In this document: piece after piece, positions 46,310-54,941 of the stretch | Position numbering within the stretch: the first letter of the stretch is position 1 | Layout: every line of letters begins with the position of its first letter | Assembly (NCBI GenBank): GCA_964613305.1 | Contig: CAZTII010000001.1 | Coordinates: forward strand, 16,425-80,424 | Direction: 5' to 3' | Source: CAZTII01 sp964613305 | Lineage (GTDB): Bacteria; Bacillota_I; Bacilli_A; Erysipelotrichales; Erysipelotrichaceae | Length of the DNA stretch: 64,000 nucleotides | Position numbers and translations under genes: made by a program | The notes under the pieces: generated by a model | Told to the model about the DNA's origin: nothing | Database searches by the model: none | The model's input: the letters and a program-made list of their open reading frames with translations, nothing else

Positions 46310-47477
46310 TGAAAGAATTAAATTGCGTGTTAATGAACTTGAAGAACAATTGATAAAGCTTCGCCGTAAACTTCACATGTATCCGGAAATGGCAATGCAA
46401 GAAGTGATGACGACTAATATTATTGCGGAAGAACTTGACCGTTTAAACATACCATATATACGCACTAATCCAACGGGAATCATTGCGACGATTACTTCTA
46501 AAAAACCTGGAAAAACAATCGCATTACGTGCTGATATTGATGCATTGCCAGTAACTGAACTTAATGATGTTGATTATAAATCAGTTCATGAGGGGTATTG
46601 CCACGCTTGTGGTCATGATTGTCACGCTGCGACATTATTAATTGCGGCAGAAGTTTTAAATGAGTTAAAAGAGGAAATCAGTGGAACAATTCGTTTGATT
46701 TTTCAGCCAGCTGAAGAAATTGTTTCTGGTGCTAAAATGATGATTGCTCAAGGGGCAATGGATGGTGTTGATTATGTTTTTGGTACTCATGTATGGTCAC
46801 AAATGCCTTCTGGCACAATTTCTTGTGAGCCAGGAGCTCGCTTTGCGGCTGGAGATCATTTTAAATTAACATTTAATGGTAAGGCAGGACATGGAGCTTT
46901 GCCACATGAAACAGTTGATGCGACAATAATGGCATGTACGATGGTGATGAATGCTCAAACTATCGTTTCTCGTAGTATTGATCCGCTTCATTCAGCTGTT
47001 GTAACGATTGGTGAAGTTAAATCAGGAACACGTTTTAATGTTATTTCTGGAGAAGCAACATTATCTGGTACAGTTCGTACTTTTGATGAAAATGATCGAC
47101 AATTAATTTATAAAAAGATTGGTGATATGGCAAATGATATCGCTACTATGTATGGTGGTAGTGTAGCTGAATACAATTATGTTTTTGGCTCAGACATTGT
47201 TATTAATGACGTTAAAGCTGCTAGTAACGTAAAACGATTGGTTTGTGATTTGTTTTCTGAAGAGGCTTATCATATTGAACCGCCTACATGCGGAGGAGAA
47301 GATTTTGGAGCGTACAGTAAACTTGTTCCAGGTACTTTTGCGATGATAGGGGTCGGTAATAAAGAAAAAGATTCATGTTGGTCTCATCATCATGGACGCT
47401 TTAATGTTGATGAGGAGGCGTTAAAAAACGCTTCTATCCTATATGCTGCAGTTGCGATAGATTATTTGAATAATTAA
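46302..47477 (+). CDS. M20 family amidohydrolase, second of a tandem pair
   Basis: A 391-residue paralogue of the preceding gene with RADIDALPV, YCHACGHDCHAA, FQPAEEIVSGAKMM and CWSHHHGRFNVDEE. It overlaps the first gene by 8 bases; I choose ATG 46302 (GGTGA upstream) over GTG 46293. Differences in the substrate region suggest different acyl groups. Same operon as the permease. Confidence 0.92.
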   Translation: MINERIKLRVNELEEQLIKLRRKLHMYPEMAMQEVMTTNIIAEELDRLNIPYIRTNPTGIIATITSKKPGKTIALRADIDALPVTELNDVDYKSVHEGYCHACGHDCHAATLLIAAEVLNELKEEISGTIRLIFQPAEEIVSGAKMMIAQGAMDGVDYVFGTHVWSQMPSGTISCEPGARFAAGDHFKLTFNGKAGHGALPHETVDATIMACTMVMNAQTIVSRSIDPLHSAVVTIGEVKSGTRFNVISGEATLSGTVRTFDENDRQLIYKKIGDMANDIATMYGGSVAEYNYVFGSDIVINDVKAASNVKRLVCDLFSEEAYHIEPPTCGGEDFGAYSKLVPGTFAMIGVGNKEKDSCWSHHHGRFNVDEEALKNASILYAAVAIDYLNN

Positions 47478-47509
47478 CATAAAACCCAGTTTAAACTGGG
47501 TTTTATGTT
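47476..47509 (+). terminator. 34-bp perfect palindrome, terminator-like
   Basis: Bases 47476-47509 form a perfect palindrome with centre TTTAAA, just after the stop of the second amidohydrolase. The stem ends in TTTTATGTTGTTT, a weak T run. Confidence 0.75.
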
Positions 47510-47511
47510 GT

Positions 47512-47554
47512 TTAAATAAAAAAACTTTCGATATATTAGTATTTATCGAAAGTT
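47512..47554 (-). terminator. terminator of the esterase/ATP-grasp operon
   Basis: AACTTTCGATA (47523-47533) pairs with TATCGAAAGTT (47544-47554); on the minus strand a run of seven T follows. Confidence 0.8.
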
Positions 47555-47582
47555 AGTGAATGTCATGTAAGCATTATTGGTT

Positions 47583-48335
47583 TTATAAAATATGCTTTAA
47601 ATAGTAAGGTAATTGAACTCTCCACCAAGGCCAATCATGGTCTACATCGTATCCCCAATAATCAAACCAAGCAGGAATTTTTTTATAATTCAATAAGTTT
47701 TCCATTTGATGAGTATCTTCAATCATTGGTTCTTCCCAAGCACCTTGACCTACACAAAATACAATTTTCTTTTGTCGATATTGTTCAAGGTATGGATGAT
47801 CCCAAGGCATTTCATTTAAATATCTAAATACTGAATTGTTGTAAATAAGATCATCACTATAATCTTGGAATGCAAATTTTGTGTTGTATAAACCACTTAG
47901 GGCAATCATTCCATCAAATAAATCTGGACGTCTAAAGAAAATATTACAAGTATGAGTTGCCCCCATACTACATCCGGTAATGAATGTGCCACGATATTGT
48001 TGGTTGTTACTACTGTAGTTGTGATGTTTAATTTGAGGCATGATTTCTTTTGTTACATAGTTGAACCACGCTTCATGTGCTTCAATACGTTCTCTATTTG
48101 GTCTTGATGTATTGGACCAACTTTCTTTATCAATCGTATCGATGCAGTAAAATTGAATTCTACCTTCATCGATTAATGATTGACATGCTTCTACCATTTT
48201 AAAATTTTCAAAATCGTAAAATCTTCCATCTTGTGCTGGAATAACTAAGCATGCAGCCCCACTATGGCCAAATACTTTCATCTCCATGTCACGATTTAAA
48301 TAATAACTATATTCTTTAAAGTATTCTATTTTCAT
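47583..48335 (-). CDS. esterase-family alpha/beta-hydrolase
   Basis: A 250-residue protein of the putative esterase (Esterase D/YbbA-like) family. It has the nucleophile elbow TGCSMGATH, SGLYNTKFAF and a C-terminal catalytic His in VDHDWPWW. No signal peptide. I choose ATG 48335, which overlaps the ATP-grasp stop (TAATG), so the two are translationally coupled. The pairing with an ATP-grasp ligase suggests it releases or transfers the ligase product; substrate unknown. Confidence 0.8.
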   Translation of the reverse strand: MKIEYFKEYSYYLNRDMEMKVFGHSGAACLVIPAQDGRFYDFENFKMVEACQSLIDEGRIQFYCIDTIDKESWSNTSRPNRERIEAHEAWFNYVTKEIMPQIKHHNYSSNNQQYRGTFITGCSMGATHTCNIFFRRPDLFDGMIALSGLYNTKFAFQDYSDDLIYNNSVFRYLNEMPWDHPYLEQYRQKKIVFCVGQGAWEEPMIEDTHQMENLLNYKKIPAWFDYWGYDVDHDWPWWRVQLPYYLKHIL

Positions 48336-49519
48336 TATTCTAAGCAAGTCCTAATAAACTCTTGCGCCTCCATTTCGTTGTTAAAGCGAGCCATAATCAT
48401 TTGATTTCCCATTGCTTCAGCGAATATTTCCGGCATTCTTTCTACCATACAAATATTATGTCGATATCGTCCGATAACTTCCTCGTCTGATAAACGATGC
48501 GGTACACCATCACGTCTAGCAACATACACACAGACATATGGTCGATGAGTAGGATCAAAATTTCCTTTGTTATAAGTAATCATATCAGCCCATATTTGAT
48601 AAACACTAATGTTATTGGCGAAGTTCATCATATCAGGAGTGTAACCTCCTGGAGGTCTCATATTCACTTCTAAGCCAATAATATCACCTTTTTTACCTAA
48701 CCCTTTTTTAGCTTCTAATAATCTAAAATATTCACAATGGAAAAATCTACTTTTTACATTAAAGGCTTTAATAACATTTCTTCCTATTGTTTTAACATCT
48801 TCAGGAATATCTTTTACAGAATAGTAATATACTTCTTTCTTTTCATTGACGATGTCCATGATTGAATCAGGGAAAATATGGTGTGTTTCAAAGACAATAT
48901 TACCTTCATTGTCACAAATTCCATCATAGGAAATAATCGTTCCATTAATGTATTCTTCCATGATGTATTGAACAGTTGGATAAAAGTAGAAAAATTGATT
49001 TAAATCATCTTCATTGCTTAAACGATATGTAGCACTTGCACCAACACCATTGTCAGGTTTCACAATAACTGGATAACCTACTTCATCAATAAAGTCTTTT
49101 GCGGCTTCAATGGTAGAAACTAGGTGATAACGAGCTGTCTTTACGTTTGCTTTTTCATAAAATTCTTTCATTTTTGATTTAAATTTAATATTACTAATTT
49201 CATCATTTTTCATGCCAGTTGTAATATTAAAGTCTGTTCTTAATTGAGCGTCTTGAATTAACCAATATTCATTGTTAGATTCTAACCAATCAATTTTACC
49301 GTATTTGGCAGAGAACGTTGCGACTGCTTTAAACACTTGTTGATAATCTTCTAAGCTTGATACTTGATAATAATCAACAAGAGAGTTTCGACAGTTATCA
49401 CTAAGGGCGTAATAGTTATCTTCACCGATACCTAAAGTAGTAACACCATTGTTTTTTAATGCTTGGCAAAACAAATAATATTGTTTTGGGAAGTTTGGTG
49501 AAATAAAGACAAAGTTCAT
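48335..49519 (-). CDS. ATP-grasp family ligase
   Basis: A 394-residue ATP-grasp carboxylate-amine/thiol ligase. The N-terminal domain FVFISPNFPKQYY is followed by the ATP-grasp fold with GYPVIVKPDNGVGASAT (ATP-binding Lys), EEYINGTIISYDGI and the metal/catalytic GLEVNMRPPGGYTPD. GAGAGG precedes the ATG. First gene of a two-gene operon with an esterase. It probably joins an amino acid to a small carboxylate; the compound is not known. Confidence 0.85.
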   Translation of the reverse strand: MNFVFISPNFPKQYYLFCQALKNNGVTTLGIGEDNYYALSDNCRNSLVDYYQVSSLEDYQQVFKAVATFSAKYGKIDWLESNNEYWLIQDAQLRTDFNITTGMKNDEISNIKFKSKMKEFYEKANVKTARYHLVSTIEAAKDFIDEVGYPVIVKPDNGVGASATYRLSNEDDLNQFFYFYPTVQYIMEEYINGTIISYDGICDNEGNIVFETHHIFPDSIMDIVNEKKEVYYYSVKDIPEDVKTIGRNVIKAFNVKSRFFHCEYFRLLEAKKGLGKKGDIIGLEVNMRPPGGYTPDMMNFANNISVYQIWADMITYNKGNFDPTHRPYVCVYVARRDGVPHRLSDEEVIGRYRHNICMVERMPEIFAEAMGNQMIMARFNNEMEAQEFIRTCLE

Positions 49520-49632
49520 ATAAATACCTCTCTGATTTTACGTTATTTTACCATAACTTCACAAAAAATCCTATATATTGATTGTAATTACATTAATTAT
49601 TTTGTAAACTAAAAAAATACGAGGAGAGTACA

Positions 49633-49914
49633 ATGAAAAATTTAGATGAATTAAGGGTAATGATTGATGATATTGATACTAAAATGGTTGAGTTGTTTGA
49701 AGCGCGCATGATGGTTTCTAAAGAAATAGCGAACTATAAATTTCAACATGGGTTAGATATTTTAGATGCGAGTAGAGAACAATTGGTAATTGATAAAAAT
49801 ATTAAAAAAGTTAAAAATGATGAGTTTATTGATGTATATCGTGACTATTTGATTATGTTAATGAAATTATCGCGTCAAATTCAAGCAAAAGAACTTGAAA
49901 AAAAGTCATCTTAA
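49633..49914 (+). CDS. aroQ: chorismate mutase (AroQ type)
   Basis: A 93-residue all-helical chorismate mutase: LDELRVMIDDIDTKMVELF, ARMMVSKEIANYK and a helical C-terminus. It converts chorismate to prephenate. Length is that of the free-standing AroQ domain. GAGGAG precedes the ATG. No other aromatic pathway gene is near, though a Trp importer lies at 22834. Confidence 0.9.
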   Translation: MKNLDELRVMIDDIDTKMVELFEARMMVSKEIANYKFQHGLDILDASREQLVIDKNIKKVKNDEFIDVYRDYLIMLMKLSRQIQAKELEKKSS

Positions 49915-49929
49915 TGTAAGGTGAAACTG

Positions 49930-49957
49930 TTGCAAAATCACATGATGGTGGTATAAT
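49930..49957 (+). promoter_or_regulatory. promoter of the MacAB-like operon
   Basis: TTGCAA at 49930-49935, 16-base spacer, TATAAT at 49952-49957. Confidence 0.7.
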
Positions 49958-49961
49958 GGTT

Positions 49962-49983
49962 TTGTATTAATTGTTTAATACAA
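49962..49983. promoter_or_regulatory. perfect palindrome at the start of the MacAB-like transcript
   Basis: TTGTATTAA (49962-49970) and TTAATACAA (49975-49983) with a 4-base centre. It begins five bases after the -10 box, so it covers the likely transcription start. This is a usual place for a repressor operator; it could also cap the mRNA. Confidence 0.6.
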
Positions 49984-49997
49984 GAAAGGGTAACTAA

Positions 49998-50921
49998 ATG
50001 AAGAAAAAAATAATTATAGGTGTCGTTATTTTAGCGATTGTTGGTGTAGGATACGGATATTTTAAAAGTAAAGCGGTAAAACCTGAAACTCCTGATAACG
50101 GACAGGCCAGCACTAGTGAAATTAAAATGGGTCATCAAGGAATGCCAGATGATCCAGTTCAAACAGATTTAGTCGTTACCGATAAAGGAATTGTGTATTC
50201 TGGAAAAGTAGTTCCAAGCCAGATTTATTATTATTCAAAAGATCCAAGTCGTGAGTTTAATGAAGTATATGTTAAAGAAGGGGACATTGTTGAAGAGAAA
50301 ACAACGTTGTTTGATTATAAAGTAGATCCGACTATTGACGCACAAATTAAGGTTTCGGAAAAGAGTTTTACTAATTTACAACAACAATTATATGATTATT
50401 ATACGCGTATTGATAACTTTAAGAAGGATTTGGCTGGTGCAAATCAGGATGATAAAGTGTATATTAATTATTTAAATGTTGAAATTAATAATACTGAAGG
50501 GTTAATTGCGCAAAATAAACTTGAATGGTTAAGTACGGAAGAAAAGATTAGAAAGTTGACAAAGCAAAAGACAGAAAATGGTGTGAAGTCTGATATTGGT
50601 GGGCTAGTATATAAAATAAATGAAAGTACAGCGATTGATCCATCGAACAAAACAGGTGCAGCGTATATTGTGTTGTATGCTCAACAGAAAAAAGTTCGCA
50701 TTAGCGTGTCAGAATTTGAATATCAACTTGTAAAACCTGGTCAAAAAGTAACTGTGAAGAGTGATAGTTTAAAGAAAGAGTTTGATTGTGAGATTTTAAC
50801 TGTTGACACGATGCCAAATAATTTAGAATCAGATGATACTTCTTATTACCATGTTGATATTGCCATTCCTGATGAAATTCCTTATGGATATAGTGTTGTT
50901 GTAACGGTAGCGAAGCAATGA
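49998..50921 (+). CDS. MacA-like periplasmic adaptor (HlyD/RND adaptor)
   Basis: A 307-residue membrane-anchored adaptor: N-terminal membrane anchor (residues 3-22), a beta-barrel/lipoyl region with YVKEGDIVEE, a coiled-coil hairpin about residues 115-180, and a C-terminal barrel with VKPGQKVTVKS. It overlaps the ATPase gene by 4 bases. It pairs with the MacB-like ABC transporter, and would couple substrate delivery across the envelope. Confidence 0.85.
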   Translation: MKKKIIIGVVILAIVGVGYGYFKSKAVKPETPDNGQASTSEIKMGHQGMPDDPVQTDLVVTDKGIVYSGKVVPSQIYYYSKDPSREFNEVYVKEGDIVEEKTTLFDYKVDPTIDAQIKVSEKSFTNLQQQLYDYYTRIDNFKKDLAGANQDDKVYINYLNVEINNTEGLIAQNKLEWLSTEEKIRKLTKQKTENGVKSDIGGLVYKINESTAIDPSNKTGAAYIVLYAQQKKVRISVSEFEYQLVKPGQKVTVKSDSLKKEFDCEILTVDTMPNNLESDDTSYYHVDIAIPDEIPYGYSVVVTVAKQ

Positions 50922-51607
50922 GTACCAAAGTAATTGAATGCGTTGATATTCGGAAAATATACAATCCTGGGGAGAATGAAGTTCATGCCTTAGCTGGAGT
51001 TTCATTTTCCATTGAAAAGGGCGAATATGTATCTATTATGGGAACAAGTGGTAGTGGTAAAAGTACACTTTTAAATATTTTAGGATTGTTGGATAATCCA
51101 ACAAGTGGAAAGTATTATTTAAATGGAAAAGATGTAACAACTGTATCTGAGCAAGAATTGACATCATTACGATTAAATACGTTTGGATTTATTTTTCAAT
51201 CATTTAATTTATTAAATAATATTACTTGTCAAAAAAATGTTGAATTACCGATGTTATATGCTGGAGTTAGTAGTAATGAGCGAAAAGAGCGTGCTAAAGA
51301 AATGATGGGAAAAATGCTGATTGGTAATCAATCACATAAGAAACCGATGACTTTATCTGGTGGACAACGTCAACGTGTAGCGATAGCACGAGCACTAGTC
51401 AATAATCCTGATGTTATTTTTGCGGATGAGCCAACCGGTGCTTTGGATTCAATGACAACTAAGAGCATTTTAGCATTGTTAAATGAATTAAATGAACAAG
51501 GAAATACAATTGTTATAGTTACTCATGATCCTAACGTTGCTCTATCAGCTAAACGTACCATTAAGATTAAAGATGGATTAATTGAAAGTGATGTGATGAA
51601 TCGATGA
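50918..51607 (+). CDS. MacB/LolD-type ABC transporter ATPase
   Basis: A 229-residue ABC ATPase: Walker A GTSGSGKST, Q-loop FQSFNLL, signature LSGGQRQRVAIARA, Walker B IFADEPTGALD, switch VTHDPNV. It is of the MacB/LolD/FtsE class. Overlaps its neighbours by 4 bases on each side, so one operon. Confidence 0.93.
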   Translation: MSTKVIECVDIRKIYNPGENEVHALAGVSFSIEKGEYVSIMGTSGSGKSTLLNILGLLDNPTSGKYYLNGKDVTTVSEQELTSLRLNTFGFIFQSFNLLNNITCQKNVELPMLYAGVSSNERKERAKEMMGKMLIGNQSHKKPMTLSGGQRQRVAIARALVNNPDVIFADEPTGALDSMTTKSILALLNELNEQGNTIVIVTHDPNVALSAKRTIKIKDGLIESDVMNR

Positions 51608-52830
51608 TACTAGAATATATTAAGTTATCACTAAATGAACTTTTTAACAACAAACTACGATCATTTCTCTCACTGATTGGTATCGTTATTGGTGTTGCGG
51701 TAGTATTTATTATTTTTTCTATCAGTGATATTGCAAATGTGGCGATTACAAATCAGATTACTGGTAATAATGGAGCAATAAACATTAATTATGTAAAAGA
51801 TAGAAAAAATGCAGAAGAAATTTTAAGTCAATCGTTTGGATCCAATTTTGGAATGTCTAGTTCAAAAACATTTTATTATAGCTTAGCGGATTTGGATGTA
51901 CTAAGGAAGGTCGAGGGTGTTAGTGATGCTATGGCCAATTATACAGCACAGGCCCAAGGCGTACTTGACCGTAAGAAATTTTCCGTTACCGTTAAAAAAA
52001 ATACTGACAATTTTATTGATTTCTTTGGTCATAAAGTGTTAAATGGAAAATTATTTTCTGAATATAACAGCAAAGAAAGAGTTAACTTAGCAATTGTATC
52101 AGAAAAGTTTGTTGAAAATACTTTAAAAATTAAAAATGAAGAAGCAATTGGTAAAACAATTAACATTAAAAATAGAGTATTTACTATTGTAGGTGTTATT
52201 GATTCGCCAATGAAAGCAAATGCAAGTTTTGTATTATTACCAACAGAAGCATATGAATTGATGTTTAGTGATTCAACAATTGGTTTTTTATCGGTTAAAA
52301 TAGCACCAGGATCTGATTTAAAAAAGACATCAACGAATGCTGTTATTGAGTTAAATAAAGCACATAATTATATCGATACTAAAAATGGTTATGTGTTAGA
52401 AGATTTAAGTTTTATCACCAATCAAATTAAACAGATGACTGGAATACTATCGATTGTTATGGGTATTATTGCCTCTATTTCACTTCTTGTAGCTGGTATT
52501 GGTGTAATGAATATTATGCTTGTAAGTGTTGTGGAAAGAACAAAAGAGATAGGTGTAAAACGAGCGATAGGAGCTAGTAAGGGAGCTATTCAATTTCAGT
52601 TTATGATTGAATCGTGTTTATTAACACTGTTGGGCGGTGTATTTGGCGTAGTCATCGGTATGGGTGTTATTCAGTTAGCATTAATCTTATTAAAGATGCA
52701 GTTACCAATCAATATAGGATATGTAGTATTTTCGTTAGTATTCTCTTTATCTCTTGGATTATTATTTGGCTATTTACCATCCAAACGAGCAGCAAATTTA
52801 AATATTATCGAAGCAATACAAAGTGAATAA
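51604..52830 (+). CDS. MacB/FtsX-type ABC transporter permease
   Basis: A 408-residue permease with one N-terminal membrane segment (about 18-42), a large extracytoplasmic MacB periplasmic core domain, and three C-terminal membrane segments with the FtsX signature VVERTKEIGVKRAIGAS and LFGYLPSKRAANLNIIEAI. It probably exports peptides, antibiotics or lipids; substrate unknown. Confidence 0.92.
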   Translation: MILEYIKLSLNELFNNKLRSFLSLIGIVIGVAVVFIIFSISDIANVAITNQITGNNGAININYVKDRKNAEEILSQSFGSNFGMSSSKTFYYSLADLDVLRKVEGVSDAMANYTAQAQGVLDRKKFSVTVKKNTDNFIDFFGHKVLNGKLFSEYNSKERVNLAIVSEKFVENTLKIKNEEAIGKTINIKNRVFTIVGVIDSPMKANASFVLLPTEAYELMFSDSTIGFLSVKIAPGSDLKKTSTNAVIELNKAHNYIDTKNGYVLEDLSFITNQIKQMTGILSIVMGIIASISLLVAGIGVMNIMLVSVVERTKEIGVKRAIGASKGAIQFQFMIESCLLTLLGGVFGVVIGMGVIQLALILLKMQLPINIGYVVFSLVFSLSLGLLFGYLPSKRAANLNIIEAIQSE

Positions 52831-52832
52831 TT

Positions 52833-52866
52833 AAAAAAAGGATGCGAAATTTTGCATCCTTTCAAT
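52833..52866. terminator. bidirectional terminator between ABC operon and prepilin gene
   Basis: AAAGGATGC (52837-52845) pairs with GCATCCTTT (52854-52862), with an A run before it and a short T tract after. The prepilin stop overlaps its 3' end. Confidence 0.85.
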
Positions 52867-53383
52867 TTAGAGCAAGTGTACCTATCGTATCGGGAGTAGT
52901 ACTTGATTTAAATGATAAAACTGTAACTTTACTTTCAAGTACGTTATACGTATAGCCTTTACCAACTTTACAGCTATTGTTATCATTAACCCCGTTATCG
53001 CATAATGTGATAGTGTAATCTGAAAGTCCTCCTTGAGCATTTGTTACATAATTTATAATGACGTTATTTAATAAATCACCTATTTTATAATCCATCGTTT
53101 TATCAATGGTATTAAATTCTTTTATAAATTTGTCAGATTCTCCACTATCTAAGGAAGCTTGTGCACTACTATATAGTAAATTTATGTTATCACCAACCAT
53201 ATCAAGTTTATCGAGGGTAATATCTGTAACCATTCTGATTTGTTTAAGATTTCTAAGAGCTACAGTTTCTTTCGCTTTAGCGGTGTAGCCAATAATACTT
53301 GGAACTATGATTAGGGCTAGCACAGCTAAAATAGAAATGACGATGATTAATTCTACTAAGGTAAATCCTAATTTTTTTCTCAT
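52862..53383 (-). CDS. type IV prepilin-like protein (orphan)
   Basis: A 173-residue protein with a class III signal RKKLG/FTLVELIIVISILAVL at residues 2-22, cleaved after Gly by a prepilin peptidase, with the conserved Glu at +5. The rest is a hydrophilic pseudopilin head with two Cys. It resembles ComGC/PilE-type pilins, but no ATPase, PilC-like membrane protein, peptidase or other com genes lie in the window, so the assembly machinery must be elsewhere. CGGAGG precedes the ATG. Confidence 0.88.
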   Translation of the reverse strand: MRKKLGFTLVELIIVISILAVLALIIVPSIIGYTAKAKETVALRNLKQIRMVTDITLDKLDMVGDNINLLYSSAQASLDSGESDKFIKEFNTIDKTMDYKIGDLLNNVIINYVTNAQGGLSDYTITLCDNGVNDNNSCKVGKGYTYNVLESKVTVLSFKSSTTPDTIGTLALN

Positions 53384-53403
53384 AGTTTCCTCCGTATTTG
53401 CAC

Positions 53404-54777
53404 CTATATGTGCAATAAGAAATGAGCAATATTGAAGTAGACGATAAGGGAAATAGCATCTACAATTGTTGTGATAAATGGTGCTGACATTACTGCAGGG
53501 TCAAAACCAATTTTCTTAGAGATAAGTGGTAAAGTACCTCCTACAAGTTTTGCAACGATGACAGTAATTAACAATGTTAAGTTTACAGTTAATGAAACGA
53601 TAAGCGATACTTTATCAAAGAAGAGTAATTTGAAGAAGTTGGCAATAGCAAGCGTAATACCGCATACAATGGCAACTTGGAATTCTTTGAAAATAACTTT
53701 AAAGATATCACTATATTCAATCTCTCCTAATGATAACCCACGAATTAGTGTAACAGAGGCTTGTGAGCCACTATTTCCACCAGTATCCATCAACATTGGA
53801 ATATAAGCTACAAGCACTACTTGCGTTGCGAGAGCATTTTCAAATTTAGATATAATTAAACCAGTAAAGGTAGCTGAAACCATTAAAAATAGTAACCATG
53901 GAATTCTGGCTTTCCAAATTTCAAAAACATTCATTTTAAGATATTCTTTGTCACTTGAAATAACAGCTCCCATTTTTTCAATGTCTTCAGCGTGTTCTTC
54001 TTTTATGACTTCAATAGCGTCATCTACAGTGATGATACCGACTAGGCGACTTTCTAAATCGACTACTGGTAGTGCCATAAAACCGTATTTACTAAATACT
54101 TCTGCGACTATTTCTTGATCATCGGTAGTTTGGACAGAGATAACATTCTCTTCCATGATATCTTCTATTTTATCCTTATAATCAGCTAATAACAAGTCCT
54201 TGACAGAACAAAGACCAATTAATTTTCTTTTTTCATCGATAACATAACAAGTATATACGGTTTCTTTGTGTAGTCCAATGCGTCTAATTCGTTTAAAGGC
54301 ATCCTCAACTGTCATATTCTTTTTGAAATCAATATATTCAATTGTCATAATGCTTCCAGCACTGTTCTCAGGGTAATTTAAGAGCTGATTAATAATAACT
54401 CTTGTTTCAGCACTGACATTTTTAAGAATGCGTTTTACGACGAATGCTGGCATTTCTTCAATGATATCAACAGTGTCATCTAAATATAAATCATTGATAA
54501 CATCACGTAACTCAGTATCGTTAAAACCATTAATTAAACTCTCTTGCATTTCAAAACTCATTTCAACAAAGGTATCTGATGCCATATCTTTAGGAAGGAT
54601 TCTAAACAGAAACATCAATTCTTCGTGATTAATAGATTTATTATCCCATAATTCTTCAAATGCTTCAGCGATATCTGTCGCATTTTTATTTGCTAAACAA
54701 TCATGTAATTCTTTTCTTTTTTTATTTTTTAAATAGGTACATATTAACTCTTCAAGTTGATGTAGTTCTTCAGCCAT
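53404..54777 (-). CDS. mgtE: magnesium transporter MgtE
   Basis: A gated Mg2+ channel, 457 residues: N-terminal helical MgtE_N domain (about 1-125), a CBS pair (about 130-260) that senses Mg2+, and five membrane segments with the pore motif MDTGGNSGSQASVT. I choose ATG 54777 with AGGAGGT upstream over an ATG at 54807. Unlike mgtA it has no M-box. A -10 TATAAT is at 54814-54819 (minus). Confidence 0.95.
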   Translation of the reverse strand: MAEELHQLEELICTYLKNKKRKELHDCLANKNATDIAEAFEELWDNKSINHEELMFLFRILPKDMASDTFVEMSFEMQESLINGFNDTELRDVINDLYLDDTVDIIEEMPAFVVKRILKNVSAETRVIINQLLNYPENSAGSIMTIEYIDFKKNMTVEDAFKRIRRIGLHKETVYTCYVIDEKRKLIGLCSVKDLLLADYKDKIEDIMEENVISVQTTDDQEIVAEVFSKYGFMALPVVDLESRLVGIITVDDAIEVIKEEHAEDIEKMGAVISSDKEYLKMNVFEIWKARIPWLLFLMVSATFTGLIISKFENALATQVVLVAYIPMLMDTGGNSGSQASVTLIRGLSLGEIEYSDIFKVIFKEFQVAIVCGITLAIANFFKLLFFDKVSLIVSLTVNLTLLITVIVAKLVGGTLPLISKKIGFDPAVMSAPFITTIVDAISLIVYFNIAHFLLHI

Positions 54778-54908
54778 GGTTAACCTCCTATAATGTGAAT
54801 TCCTCACTTTTAAATTATACCATAAATATTTTTTTAAAAATAGGTCTATTATTATCTATACAATGAGGTATTATATAGATGTAAAAAGAAACATACGAGG
54901 TGATTCAA

Positions 54909-54941
54909 ATGAAAAAGGTGTTACTAGAATATCTACACTAG
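54909..54941 (+). CDS. possible 10-codon leader peptide
   Basis: ATG with the strong site GAGGTGATT (about 54897-54905) and a TAG stop gives MKKVLLEYLH. Its 3' end overlaps the 5' arm of the long-range helix of the candidate RNA. Such a short ORF is weakly supported; it may be chance. Confidence 0.25.
   Translation: MKKVLLEYLH

Noticed and set aside
53404..54900. M-box before mgtE
   Set aside because: No M-box core is seen in the minus-strand leader.
54909..54941. Ten-codon leader peptide as a firm gene
   Set aside because: The ribosome site is good but the ORF is tiny and its end overlaps the RNA closing helix; kept only at low confidence.
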